Positions 1 through 10,475 of a DNA stretch of 64,000 nt are shown here, piece after piece (position 1 is the stretch's first letter; each line of letters starts with the position of its first letter). The stretch comes from Notholithocarpus densiflorus (Eukaryota; Streptophyta; Magnoliopsida; Fagales; Fagaceae). The notes under the pieces are model-generated. The model made no database searches. It saw nothing but the letters and a program-made list of their open reading frames with translations, and was not told the DNA's origin. The stretch lies in assembly GCA_030021035.2 (NCBI GenBank), contig JARYZH020000244.1, positions 372,001 through 436,000 of the forward strand, read 5' to 3'. Position numbers and translations under genes: made by a program.

Positions 1-700
1 CCCTTAAAGTAACTAATAAAAAAGTTCCATAAAAAAAAACTAATAAAAAAGTTGGTTTCACAATTCTCTCTCTCTCTTCATTATTTTATTTTATTTGTTT
101 TGCTTTTTTACCCAAATGATGGCAAAAGGTGCCTTGAGTCCTTGACCCTCAACCTCTGATAATTTAATTGGAATTTTTAAAATCCACATACGGATATCTT
201 GTTTTGTGATGATAAAAGGGCATGGTTAAACCTTTTTCTTTTGGTTATAGACAAGTGATCGCCAGGGTTTCAAGAACAAATAGAGTAAATATATTAAAAA
301 CTTCTTTAGACCATATGAAGATCTTATGTATTTTCTATTCTTCTCATACATAAAATAACAAATATGAAATTATTTAGTTTAAAACAAACTTAAATCGATA
401 ATATCACATTTCTATTTCGTAACTTAGTCTCTGATCTTAAGTCATCAATTCTTAGTTTTATCAATGTAAGTTACAAATGTAACTAGGATAAAAAAGCTGT
501 AATTATTAAATTGTATTTAAGACCAAGACATTGTAAAGTTTTTTTTTTTTGAATTTTTTTTTGAATTTATAAAATTCAATTATTTATATAATATCTAAAA
601 GTTAAAGTATAGAATTTATTGTTGCTACACTTCTATCGAGTCACATCAACATAACATTTCTGTCTATTTATTTTGTTCAGACTCTTGTACCCTCTGATTG
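1..700. other. AT-rich stretch with relic of subtilase 3' flank
   Basis: No gene is visible. Positions about 200-285 (a gtgatgataaaagggcatgg run, then a ttttggttatag and a tttcaagaa stretch) resemble the flank just downstream of the intact subtilase gene at about 18,213-18,280. This suggests that an older tandem subtilase copy once ended to the left of this window. The rest is AT-rich sequence without a recognisable motif. Confidence 0.4.
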
Positions 701-1522
701 TTTAACCTAATTAATTAATTAAGTAGTTACTTAGATTGATTTTTCAGATCTAAGTTAAACTCATGCAATCATATTAGTTAGTGCGGTAAAGTAAAGAAGA
801 CAGTAATACGATGACCCAGAAAAACTAATGAAACTAACAATTTCAAGGTAAAAAACCTGGGGGGATTTAACCTAGCTATCTTCAAGGTAAAAAAATTCAC
901 TATGATAGAATGAAAGTTTTACAATAGATTTTCTCGCTAAAATCTAAAACTACCTCATGTAGTACTTACTCACACGACCACATGCAGCTCTGACTCCATG
1001 GACTCTTCTATTTGAATTTGTTGAACACAAATACCGACGCTTGTGACTTTGAGATCCCACTCAAAAGTTTTAGATCATCATCAGTAGTTGATCTTTATGC
1101 AACAACTTGTTTCCATCAGTTCTTGATTGTAGATCTTATTCCGGTAGATGCTTGTTGAGTTAGAAGGCTATAGAAATCTCACAGGAGTAACTCACAAGAC
1201 TTCCAAGAAGATCTAAAATGTAGTTAGGGTTTTCCTTTTATACCAAGTAGTATTTAACTCAAACCTTAAACGTTTTTGCGAGCTTTGAGCCTGATTAAAA
1301 TTTTATAGAATATGACTTTCGATCGGTCGAATCTTTCTTTCGATTAGTTGAGCTTCATAGAAACTTACATCTTCTTTCTGCAGCTTGTCAGTTCTTAAAT
1401 CTTGACTTGAACAACCTTGAGCAATGTCTAACACCTAATTTAGACATGTTTTTGTTCTTGGTTTGCCAACATACATAAATTTGGAATCTAAACATTTAAC
1501 CTAAATATTTAAAACCTAACAC
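700..1522 (-). mobile_element. Copia-type LTR, reverse orientation
   Basis: Read on the minus strand it starts with TGTTAGGTTTTAAA near 1,522 and follows the same order of blocks as the solo LTR at 8,393-9,235: a TTGGCAAACCAAGA block, a TATAAAAGGAAAACCCTA block (TATA box, minus strand), an ACACAAGC-like transcribed region, and an end near 700 resembling that copy's tail. No gag or pol adjoins either end, so it is a solo LTR or a fragment. A clean 5-bp target duplication was not found. Divergence from the 8.4-kb copy is considerable, so it is probably an older insertion. Confidence 0.6.
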
Positions 1523-1776
1523 TGTCCAATTTGGTCCACTTCAATCCTTTTGGTCTATTTTGATCTTTTCAGTCCATTTTGACGAATTGGGCCTTAAATT
1601 GATTATTTTTGTAGGTTGCTTTTTCAATTTTGAGCTCAAAAATTCTTTTTTCCCCCCTTAAATTTTGGTTTAAAAAGTATGAAATTTTATTCTATTTAGG
1701 CCAAACTCTTAAATTTTTGACTAAAAATACATACAAAATTGGCATTAGAAATGAAATAAATGGGTCCAAAAAATTG

Positions 1777-1989
1777 ATATTATTATTATTATTATTATTT
1801 TGGTAGCCACATAATAAATTAATCTTTTTACAACTAACATGGCATTTGTATTATTATTATTATTATTATTTTGGTAGCCACATAATAAATTAATCTTTTT
1901 ACAACTAACATAGCATTTGTATTATTATTATTATTATTATTTTGGTAGCCACATAATAAATTAATCTTTTTACAACTAACATGGCATTT

Positions 1990-2027
<38 letters not shown>

Positions 2028-2036
2028 TTGGTAGCC
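1777..2036. repeat. 72-bp minisatellite with embedded (ATT)n
   Basis: Four tandem units start at about 1,777, 1,849, 1,921 and 1,991 (spacing 72, 72, 70). Each has an (ATT)6-12 microsatellite followed by a conserved arm containing ttggtagccacataataaat and caactaacatggcatttgt. The last unit has the longest ATT run and breaks off after ttggtagcca. The near-identical arms indicate recent expansion. Confidence 0.9.
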
Positions 2037-2679
2037 ATTTGATCTCTCACATAAATTAGAGCTTTTTTATATATATAAAAAATATGTATGTATGAATAAT
2101 ATATATTACATATATCTATAATCTATAATCTATATATATATATTTATATATAAAATAAAAGACTTTTGATTTTTGATTGACCTCTTAATATTGGACTACA
2201 TAAACTTTGGAAGTCACGTAATTTTAATATATATGTTTAATATATTTAAACCCTATGTTAGAATCTTGTTTTGATGTTATATTTTTGCTAAATGATCAAA
2301 TAAATAGTTCTATATACAATACAATCATAATAAATAAATGCATATAAATAATTACCATAATTATCAAATTTTAATATTTTTTTAAAAAAAGAATATTTAT
2401 TAATATTTAATGTTGCATTGTACAGTCTTGCTAGCATAAATAGTTTTGCTTGTTAGGCGGGTGCTTTTTTCCAAATATTTGTTGCAAAGTAATTGGAAAA
2501 AAGTTTTGCTCCAACCAACAATATACAAGAATATGACATATGTCATGTTATGTGTAATGCATATGACTCATTTGGTTGGTTGGATTAAGTAAGTCATGTG
2601 CATTGCATATGACAATAACTAATATTATTTTCCTATTGATGGTTGGAGTTGGCACAGACTCCAAAGTCGAAACAATAGA
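2037..2679. other. AT-rich intergenic DNA
   Basis: No gene is supported. It contains long A/T runs and, at about 2,540-2,610, two close copies of a motif with near-palindromic character (gtgtaatgcatatgac and gtgcattgcatatgac). The 62-aa reverse reading frame here has no recognisable domain. Confidence 0.4.
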
Positions 2680-3115
2680 ATGTACTATCACAATAATATT
2701 AGATGAAATTTCACCAAGATATTGATTGCAATTCAAAAGGAATGTACGGTCACAATATTAGATGGAATTTCACCAAAGATTGATATTACAAATAGAAGTT
2801 TAGACATATATAGTTTCGCGACAACAAACAACAGATTCTATGTCTATCGAAATGTCCCTTTACCGGAACTTAATTAGTGGTTCTCCTTGTTGCTGTCCAA
2901 AGCATTTACTGTGGTACAAGTGCAACAGATAAGGCCAAGGATGTTTATATTGTATACACGGGTTCACTGCAAAAAAGGTGAATACTCAACTTTCTCCTTA
3001 TACATTGATTTGGTGCTAAGGAATAGGGCAATCTTAGATGCCCTCAACTTTTACTGTTAGACTTACGCATATATAGTTCTAGAGAATGAAGGAAATAGAA
3101 AGACATATCTAGGAT
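2680..3115 (+). pseudogene. Truncated subtilase copy: promoter, exon 1 and end of intron 1
   Basis: This is a decayed paralogue of the 5' end of the intact gene at 13,780. A region at 2,741-2,835 matches the promoter at about 13,684-13,778 (gtcacaatatt-gatggaat) and is itself tandemly duplicated at 2,680-2,740. About 2,839-2,998 matches exon 1, including the segment encoding KAKDVYIVY, but the start codon and reading frame are damaged and the YMGS region reads YTGS. About 2,997-3,115 then matches the 3' part of intron 1 near 15,085-15,250, so most of the intron is deleted. Nothing of exon 2 onwards follows. It cannot encode a protease. Confidence 0.75.
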
Positions 3116-3496
3116 ACGCGGATACTCTTATTTTTGCTTAAGTACCCATATTTGATAGTATCGTACTGCTTGTACTACTAGATACCTAGATTCGCACCCA
3201 ATCGTTTTTTTTAAAAAAAAGTGCCGATACATTCAAGATATGACTCTAATACGGCTTGGATACGGTTGTAACCTAATCCCTTGATACTGAGAGATAGCCC
3301 AAACATGTACGGATTTTTATTTTTATTTTTTATATTTTGGTTTCACGGTTAAACACTTATTTAGTAATATTTTATTTACTCTTTTGAATCTTAGTTTGTA
3401 TTCTAAATATCATTTAATGGCTCGGGATCCACTTTATTATTTATCATTACTCTTAAATTTATATATGCTTTCTTCTAAAAAAAAATTTATATATAC

Positions 3497-3893
3497 TTAA
3501 AGTTCTAAACCATGGAATGAATTGTTGATGCGAGATTGCATCTTTCAAAATGCAATTATGCAAATATGGTCAGTCACAGTGCAACTTGTGATTTGTGAAG
3601 TACAAAATATACCAATTGAATGCAACATTGCACCTCAAATGCCTTCATCCACTCCTTTGAATGCATTGTTGTGTCATAATATGGCTAGAAACTAATAATA
3701 AAAAATGGCTATCCTAGGCAAGAATCTAAGAAAGATGTGGGCCGTGGGTTCCAGTTAGCTTAACTGGTAAAGTCTTTGATGGTTGTATAAGAGATCTGGG
3801 GTTTAATCTCCGCCTACACCAAAAACTGATTGGTGTCTTGGTCTAATGATAAAGAGCTATCATCAGGAGCGGACGCCATAAGTTGAAACTCAC

Positions 3894-3927
<34 letters not shown>

Positions 3928-4180
3928 TGTGGGCCATCTTTACTGGTCAATTAGATGCAGATATTTGTTTACTCTTAATAAAGTTTCAATAATTAATCAT
4001 TCCCCTTCCCTTTCCTTTAAGGCCAAACTCACTCTTCCAAAACAAAATTCAGTAATCATTACCTAATTTACCCATCAATAAGATGGTAGTTGGTTTTTAT
4101 CATTCACTAAAGTCATAATTATGTAATTTCCTTTTCACAATTATCACAGAAAATTTTCAGGTTTCATATATATAGATAAA
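3497..4180. repeat. Duplicated block A, copy 1 (partner at 28.84-29.33 kb)
   Basis: This stretch, beginning aaagttctaaaccatgga, is closely matched by 28,840-29,325, including the run with ttgtgatttgtgaagtacaa and aatgcattgttgtgtcataa. The two copies differ mainly by the SINE at 3,744-3,922, which is absent from copy 2. No coding potential was seen, so its original nature is unknown. Confidence 0.85.
3744..3922 (+). mobile_element. tRNA-derived SINE (family 1) with poly(A) and target duplication
   Basis: About 180 bp flanked by a perfect 13-bp direct repeat, aaagatgtgggcc, at 3,731-3,743 and 3,923-3,935. The 5' end has a pol III A-box-like run (tagcttaactggtaaag) and a B-box-like run (ggggtttaatctcc); the 3' end is a ~25-nt poly(A). 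The paralogous block at about 29,080 has a single copy of this target sequence and no insert, a natural empty site. It is therefore a SINE and not a tRNA gene. Confidence 0.9.
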
Positions 4181-4559
4181 GTAGCTTATTCAGTGGTCAG
4201 ATTTGAAACATCACACCGAGTTCAATCCCACCTGTTCTTTTAGACTCCTCAACTAGTGTTAATTCTCTTTCTCTCACCACTGAGTCACTGAGTTGAAAGG
4301 CCAACAATAATGGCTTTTGTGACTCACTAAGTTGCAACTTGCGATGCCAACAAGCCCGATTTCAAAGAGCTTGATCTGGGCTCACCCATTTCATGGCTTT
4401 CATCTCTTCAGAAGCGCCACCTAAGACCCACAAGTAGCAACGTGATTATTTGTTGTCAACGTGGACTAGGCAGCACCATTGGAAGCAGAGAGATTAAAAG
4501 AGGGAGAGACATTGAATTTGAGAGTGATTTGAGAGAGGCCAAAATTGTGTTTTTGCTGA

Positions 4560-4740
4560 GGGACATTTAGGTCATTTTAGGGGTTCCACTGTAATTTCCG
4601 TCCAACTTAACAACTAATTAAACGGTGGGGTGCAAAGTGTTACATGGGCAATAGTTTAGGGGGTTAGTGTGCATTCTTATAGTCTAGGGTGGTAAGTGTA
4701 AAATTTGGTATAATTTAGGGTGGTAAAGTGTAATTTTTTT
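4560..4740 (-). mobile_element. MULE-like terminal fragment
   Basis: Read on the minus strand it begins ttacactttaccaccctaaa and has the repeated 'cacttaccaccctagactat...ccctaaactat' texture of plant Mutator-like terminal repeats. The opposite end was not located and no target duplication was identified, so this is offered only as a fragment. Upstream (about 4,195-4,560) is unassigned sequence present neither in block A copy 2 nor in the 21-kb block. Confidence 0.4.
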
Positions 4741-4795
4741 TCCCTCTTCTCTTTCTTCTACAAATTTGGACTAAACACTTGACACTTCACTTTTA

Positions 4796-4895
4796 AATTG
4801 ACTAGGAAAAGATTATTAGCATCTCAAATGAAATCTACATTTCTCATGTGGTTGGATGACACTCATAATGTGATAAGCATTGTTTTAAAAACCTG
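4796..4895 (+). pseudogene. Relic of a subtilase last exon
   Basis: The run ending ggatgacactcataatgtga aligns with the last exon of the intact gene around 18,050-18,140, which encodes SLVWSDGTHNVRS; the preceding agcatctcaaatgaaatcta aligns with agcatctaaaatggtatctg. The reading frame is broken and no other exon is present. A sister relic with the same flanks is at 21,050-21,145, so both descend from one earlier decayed subtilase copy that was later duplicated with its flank. Confidence 0.65.
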
Positions 4896-5298
4896 CCCTA
4901 AACATCTATATACACACACACACAATGCAACATCATGATTCAGAATTTTTTTTTCATAGATTGCACTTTCCCGTTCATTGTTGTGTACACAAAATTGTTT
5001 TTGAAGGGTTTATTTAACTTTCAAGAGTAATAAAAAAATGTTAAATAGTAGAATTATCATGATGTATGATAAACTAATTAGAAATCGAGATTCTATTGGA
5101 TTAAAGGAAACGAACACTAAATAAATTTTAATTGAATTATTTATGGTCTTCTATTAGAATATTCTTATTAAGTTAAATTTGATATTTTTCTATAAATTTT
5201 ATTTTTTTTACTAATACTTATTAATTGAATTTTTTTGGTGTATTATATGGATAAACAACTTATATAAATATATAAACATAGAAGTATAGTTTAAATTC

Positions 5299-5493
5299 AT
5301 GAAGCTAACAGCGTATGTGATTGGGTTGTTGTATCTTGGGGGCTTAATGCTAATGTACCATTGTAGCATGAAATGCCTTAAAGAGAGTGAGGGTTTTGTC
5401 TCAGCCAAGCCATGTACCACGGTGATGTCTATTTTATTATTCTTATTTATTATAATTTTATTTGCACATATTTGTGGTTATTTATTTGAATGA
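5299..5493 (+). CDS. Hypothetical 64-aa membrane-type ORF (doubtful)
   Basis: An ATG-initiated frame of 64 codons within the part of block B unique to copy 1. It predicts two hydrophobic stretches (about residues 4-20 and 43-60) separated by a short Cys/Lys-containing loop. I recognise no family, there is no clear promoter or splice evidence, and the surroundings are transposon-rich. AT-rich DNA readily produces such hydrophobic frames, so it is most likely not a gene. Confidence 0.12.
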   Translation: MKLTAYVIGLLYLGGLMLMYHCSMKCLKESEGFVSAKPCTTVMSILLFLFIIILFAHICGYLFE

Positions 5494-6480
5494 TTAAATT
5501 AAAGTGAAACTACCAATTATTTGTTGTAAGCTTGTTACATGATTGTGATTCTCAAATTATTTTGTTATTTTTAAAACCACGGAACCAATACTCTTTAATG
5601 CAGTAGTCATGGTGTAATTGTCTTCATATGAATAATATGGATCTTCAATGGAGGCTAAAGATGCAACTTGGTACAATACCCTTAGTGCATAGTTGTTGCA
5701 ACTCCTCTAACTTTCATATTGTTCTCTCTTATGTTAGGATGATAAAAAAAAAAAGAAGAAGGGTTATGGTCGAGGCAGATTTCTAAGTCACTTGGTTATC
5801 ATGGGCTGCATATTGAAAAGACTATGTAAGCAAATCTCAATTGATGGATTTTGTTAAACCTCAATCGGTTCGAGTTATGGTCGAGGCAGCAGATTTTGTG
5901 CAGTTTCTTGAACTATTTTCTTGTGTCTTCAATGTTAGTCTTTAAACACATTCTAAGACGCTAAAACATACAACTCAAATACATCAAAATACTAATTTAA
6001 AATGTGGTTACCAACACTAGATACAATTGACCCTAACAATCTCTCAAACCTCATTCAAGGGTTTCGGCCAAGCAAGAGAAGAGTCTCCGCCAACTAAGAA
6101 AATTTCTCTAAACAAAAATTTGGCCAAAGCAGGGATTTTCTCAAAGTAAAAGAATGCCCAGCGCAGTTGTTGATTAAGTTAAAGAAGAGTTACTGAGAAA
6201 GACTCAGTTTATTCACTGCCAGCAAATTATTGAATTACAAGTAGAATAACCCTTTTTTCAGGTATGGGTCATTGGCCAATCCACATGAGACAAACCCATT
6301 TTTTAAGGATGGGCCTGACCCATCTTGTCTTAAGGGAAAAAATCACTGTTTGGGCTGGACCTAATGTAATTTCCTAAATCCAATATATAAATATATATAT
6401 ATATATTTTTTTAGAAAAAACAATAAATAAATCAATCAATTTATCAAACAAAGCAATCATGGAATTTCTTTTCGTTAGTC

Positions 6481-7055
6481 TAGGCTGTCCCTAAGCCAAA
6501 TATTAATATATATTTATGTTGGGTCATATTTAATTGGTGTGATTAACTGTCAAAATTTTTATTTTCACACATTTAATTGCACAGGTGAATTCATCTCGAT
6601 TTTTCAGTTTTAATATGAACCTTTACAAGAAAGAAAAAATATCTAAAACATAATTGGCCGATTCAAGGTTTTAAAATTGAATTGGGTTCAAGAGGAGGTC
6701 CGACGGTGATAACCTTAAAATTAATTCTATAATTAATTAAAAATATGAATAAATGGAATGACAATTATGAAATTGTAAAAAAGAACAATCTTGATTAAAA
6801 AAATATCTAGGAAATTTAAATAATTATCATATTCTCATAACTTAAATAAGGCATACAAAACTAAAATTAAAATTAAAATTTAAAATATAAAACATAATTA
6901 TGTAAAAAAATATATAATTTCATACTTTTACATTCAATCATTTTTTTCATTAGGCAAAAGCTTATTTGCTTTTTTTTTTTTTGGTTGCTTTTCGTCCCTT
7001 TTTACTTGTGTGGAAATAATTTAATTTTTAGTTTTTTTGGAAATAAACTAAATTT

Positions 7056-7085
<30 letters not shown>
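6481..7085. other. AT-rich intergenic DNA
   Basis: No gene or defined element was recognised. It includes long poly(T) tracts (about 6,970-6,982 and 7,060-7,086); the second may be the truncated tail of an undetected reverse-oriented retroposon. Confidence 0.4.
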
Positions 7086-7086
<1 letters not shown>

Positions 7087-7088
7087 CA

Positions 7089-7238
7089 GATGCATTATAA
7101 CCACAATACACATTTGGCGTGTTAGTTACTCCACAAATATAAGTTCTTGCAGGTTAGAGGGGAGGGAGATTCAAGTCCCTAAAAGGGAGCTCCACACACA
7201 CATACACTTAGATTATACTAGAGTGAGATTTCTATCTC
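7089..7238 (+). mobile_element. SINE (family 2, divergent member)
   Basis: It reads in the same order as the four reverse-oriented SINEs at 22.7, 31.97, 50.9 and 58.1 kb: a ttactccacaaatataag segment, a B-box-like gagattcaagtccc, then cacacacatacacttagatt and a tagagtgagatttctatct tail. It is the only member in plus orientation and the most divergent. Its tail runs straight into the left arm of the large inverted repeat starting at 7,231. Confidence 0.6.
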
Positions 7239-7960
7239 AAATCAAAATAAACATCATGCAAATAAGCTACTCAAAATAAGTTGTTGCAAAATGGACTACA
7301 AGTACATATATAAAGTCACAATGGATATATATGATTTAAACAATAATTGTGTTCATATTTTGTTTTCCCCTTTTAAAGAGAAATTACTATAAAATGAAAA
7401 TTTTAAAAACAATAAATATAATAGTATAACCATCTCAGACCAAAATAAACATCATGCAAATAAGCTACTTGTGGGTGTATTTTTTGTTTCAGGGAAATTC
7501 ATGTGTACTCCCTGGCATTTTTTGCTGTCTCACATCGAAAGAAACTCCCTCCCCCCTCTGCCTTATAAGCGTGAGCTGAAGAGAAAGGAGTACCATCAGT
7601 TATTGTTTAAATCAGCTCACGCTTATAAGGCAGAGGGGGGAGGGAGTTTCTTTCGATGTGAGACAGCAAAAAATGCCAGGGAGTACACATGAATTTCCCT
7701 GAAGCAAAAAATACACCCACAAGTAGCTTATTTGCATGATGTTTATTTTGATCTGAGATGGTTATACTATTATATTTATTGTTTTTAAAATTTTCATTTT
7801 ATAGTAATTTCTCTTTAAAAGGGGAAAACAAAATATGAACACAATTATTGTTTAAATCATATATATCCATTGTGACTTTATATATGTACTTGTAGTCCAT
7901 TTTGCAACAACTTATTTTGAGTAGCTTATTTGCATGATGTTTATTTTGATTTGAGATAGA
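7231..7960. repeat. Large inverted repeat, two 348-bp arms with 34-bp spacer
   Basis: The left arm (7,231-7,578) and right arm (7,613-7,960) are near-perfect reverse complements, with only a few mismatches such as gaccaaaa versus its partner gatctgag and a trimmed TA repeat. Each arm holds a ~230-bp AT-rich segment S plus a ~110-bp LTR-like module X. The spacer holds the remaining end of X. Both arms share S with the tandem S units to the right, so the structure arose by inverted duplication at this locus. A transcript would fold into a very long hairpin. Confidence 0.9.
7471..7604 (+). mobile_element. Short LTR-like (TRIM-like) module X, copy 1
   Basis: A ~134-bp module starting TGTGGGTGTATT and containing gctgtctcacatcg, then a pyrimidine-rich run and a ccttataagcg TATA-like box. 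This is the arrangement typical of short LTRs of plant TRIM elements or small retrotransposons. It has no coding capacity. Reverse copies lie at 7,613-7,722 (lacking the last ~25 bp) and 7,981-8,115. Assignment as an LTR rests on the TG start, the 'tctcacatcg' motif and the TATA box; a matching CA end was not established. Confidence 0.55.
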
Positions 7961-8003
7961 AAGGAGTACCATCAGTTATTAATAACTGATGGTACTCCTT
8001 TCT
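7958..8003. repeat. Perfect 46-bp palindrome
   Basis: The 23 bases ending at 7,980 (agaaaggagtaccatcagttatt) are followed at once by their exact reverse complement, with no spacer, centred between 7,980 and 7,981. It marks a second inversion junction where the terminal piece of module X meets a full reverse copy. Confidence 0.95.
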
Positions 8004-8115
8004 CTTCAGCTCACGCTTATAAGGCAGAGGGGGAAGAGAGTTTCTTTCGATGTGAGACAGCAAAAAATGCCAGGGAGTACACATGAGTTTCCCTGAAGCA
8101 AAAAATGCACCCACA
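7981..8115 (-). mobile_element. LTR-like module X, copy 3 (full length)
   Basis: Reverse-oriented full copy of the module seen at 7,471-7,604, differing by a few substitutions (for example gggggaagagag against ggggggagggag). It ends in cccaca (TGTGGG on the minus strand) and is followed directly by an S unit. A short reading frame across it merely translates the LTR-like sequence. Confidence 0.6.
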
Positions 8116-8116
8116 C

Positions 8117-9335
8117 TACTCAAAATAAGTTGTTGCAAAATGGACTACAAGTACATAAAGTCAGAATGGATATATATATGATTTAAACAATAATTGTGTT
8201 CATATATATATTTCATTTTAAAGAGAAATAATTACTATAAAATGAAAATTTTAAAAACAATAAATATAATAGTATAACTATCTCAGATTAAAATAAACAT
8301 CATGCTAATAAGCTACTCAAAATAAGTTGTGGCAAAATGGACTACAAGTACATAAAGTCACAATGGATATATATGATATAAACAATAATTGTTGTTAGGT
8401 TCTAAGTACTTAGGAACTAATGTATTAGAACTCTAATGTGTATTGTTGGCAAACCATGATCAAAACAGGTTGTTTAGTCTTGTTTAGACTTGCTCAAAGT
8501 TGTGCCTTTTATGTAAAGTTGGAATCGAGCTGTTGCAGAATTAAGTGTGCATTTCGGCCTGGCTCGATCGATCGAAGCTTAGACTCGATCGATTGAATCT
8601 TGGGCAGAATGTTTTTTCTGCAGATTTTTCCAGCTTAGCCCTAGCCTATTAAAACGTGTAGGGTTTTATGTTTTGCCCTAGGTATAAAAGGCAAACCCTA
8701 GCCACGTTTTTGATGTTGCTCATATTACTGTTTGTGTGAATCTCTTGTGAGATCTGAGAGGTGCTTGCCTTCACACAAGCTTAGGATTATCAAGAAGGAG
8801 ATTTCTTCAAGAGCTTGATGATCATTCAGTTGCTGCCATAAGAGCTTAAAGAAACACAAGCGGGTGTGCTTGTACTTGCTGGAGAATCCAAGAAAGAAGG
8901 AGTCCGTGGTCTCGGAGCTTGCACGTGGTCGTGTCAGTAAGTTTCTACTGGTGGGTAGTAATAGTATGTTAGTGGTCTAAGTCGCTATTGTAAAACTTCG
9001 ATTCTTTCATAATGGATTCAGGTTTACCTTGAGGATAGCTAGATTAAATCCTCCACAGGTTTTTACCGGTGTGGTTTCCTGAGTCATCATATCATTGTGT
9101 TATTTATATTTTCGCTGCTATGCATGATATGATTGTTTGATTGTGATAACCTAGATCTGGAATTTGGACTAAGTAATAACTTGGCTAATTAACTAGGTTA
9201 ATCCAATTGTGTTTTAAGGGGTTTAAAAACAAACAATTGTGTTCATATATATATTTTTCCTTTTAAAGATAAATAATTACTTTAAAATGAAAATTTTAAA
9301 AACAATAAATATAATAGTATAATAAGTAAAAATAT
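8117..9335 (+). repeat. Tandem ~190-bp S units, the last split by a solo LTR
   Basis: S starts ctactcaaaataagttgt and includes atggactacaagtaca, atgatttaaacaataattg and aaaacaataaatataatagt. One unit runs 8,117-8,300. The next starts at about 8,313 and is interrupted at 8,392, resuming at 9,236 until about 9,330. Further S copies form the arms of the inverted repeat at 7,231-7,960. The function is unknown. Confidence 0.8.
8393..9235 (+). mobile_element. Solo LTR (Copia-type), 843 bp, with 5-bp target duplication
   Basis: It starts TGTTAGGTTC and ends AAAACAAACA, flanked by attgt on both sides (8,388-8,392 and 9,236-9,240). The uninterrupted S unit reads aaacaataattgtgttcat, which is the expected empty site. 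Internally there is a TATA box (aggtataaaaggcaaac at about 8,680) and a typical Copia leader. No internal region is present, so it is the product of LTR-LTR recombination. It is related to the LTRs at 700-1,522 and 19,479-20,262. Confidence 0.92.
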
Positions 9336-10466
9336 GAAAATTTATTTATTTTATTGGCATGTGCCATATATTTTTGTTTTTCAAAATAGAAAAAAAATCA
9401 ATTTAATTATATTAGTTTTGCATATAAGAGTATAAGCAAATTTGACTAATTCAGTGGTTAACATGGAAGCTAATAAGTGGATCTTTTGCACAAGTATAGC
9501 ACACAACATTTTAAGCTCTTTATAATTTGGTCTCTTAAGGATGAGTGTTGAACATAGAACTGGGCATCAAAGTCATTGTGAAGTGACTTTGTAACAAAAT
9601 ATCAAAACCAAAGTTTGAAAACAACAACGATAATAGTATAATAGTTAAGTAATCAAAAGATAGCGTAATTGAAGAATATAAAAGAGAACATGCAACAATG
9701 TCACATTTCTATCAGTGGATTTCACTATGGGGGGACAAAATTTCAATGTAACATTGAAATTTCTAGATGATTTAAAATAAAAAAATAAAAAATAACAAAC
9801 CAATAAACCAAATACCATACACAAAAAACTATTTACTCACCTTTTCAAGGGAGAACATGTAATAATGCCAGATCCTGCATAAGACTAAATTTGATATTGC
9901 TTCATCGAGTGTGCCCATAAATCTCACATTTTGATCCTGAGTACATAAGGTTATTATTAGCAAGTGGCTCATCAAAAAAATTATATTTTATATTTGAATT
10001 GGTTTAGATTGATTTTCTTTTATATTTGTTTGAGTTTATTTACTTCTACTTGAGTTAGGATTTTTTTCCCTTTACATTGTTGTATAAATATGTTTCTAAT
10101 TTGTAGATTCCATTATTCCATTATGCTTCCCTCTATTATAGAACATGTAGATGAATCAAGGTCTATTTCTAAAATTATATTTGTTAGGTGTTCGACAAAA
10201 GGCCTTTAAGAGCAACTAGTGTTACTTGGCATTTTTGCACCTATATTAGTTTACAAGCCTGTATAGGTGTTGGATAATATAGTGTAGATGAACTATGATA
10301 AACTATTTGATGATGACCCACTAAGTTCTGTATTTATGTTTATTTCCTTTTATTTATCACAATAATCATTAATATCTTAGAAATTGTTTCCTGAGGTGTG
10401 CATTTCTACTGTATGCAAATTGGGGATGTGTTGATCATGACTTGGGTTTGAATACTAGAAATATAA
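9336..10466. other. Intergenic DNA without recognised features
   Basis: No coding region or repeat boundary was identified. Sequence is AT-rich with moderate complexity; short frames have no domain signal. Confidence 0.4.
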
Positions 10467-10475
10467 TTGTTTAAA

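Larger units (their letters stand above)
4741..6480. repeat. Duplicated block B, copy 1 (partner at 20.99-23.70 kb)
   Basis: The segment from the subtilase 3' relic through about 6,470 (ending aaatcaatcaatttatcaa) is matched by 20,996-23,700. Copy 1 has about 480 bp (5,215-5,690) missing from copy 2. Copy 2 instead carries a CACTA end, a SINE and a MITE that copy 1 lacks. The matching parts are non-coding and similar enough to align by eye with scattered substitutions. Confidence 0.8.

Noticed and set aside
1777..2036. Regularly spaced repeats resembling a CRISPR array
   Set aside because: The repeats are contiguous with no unique spacers and lie in plant DNA; it is a minisatellite.
3744..3800. 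Possible tRNA gene from A-box and B-box matches
   Set aside because: No cloverleaf could be formed, and the poly(A) tail and 13-bp target duplication identify a SINE.
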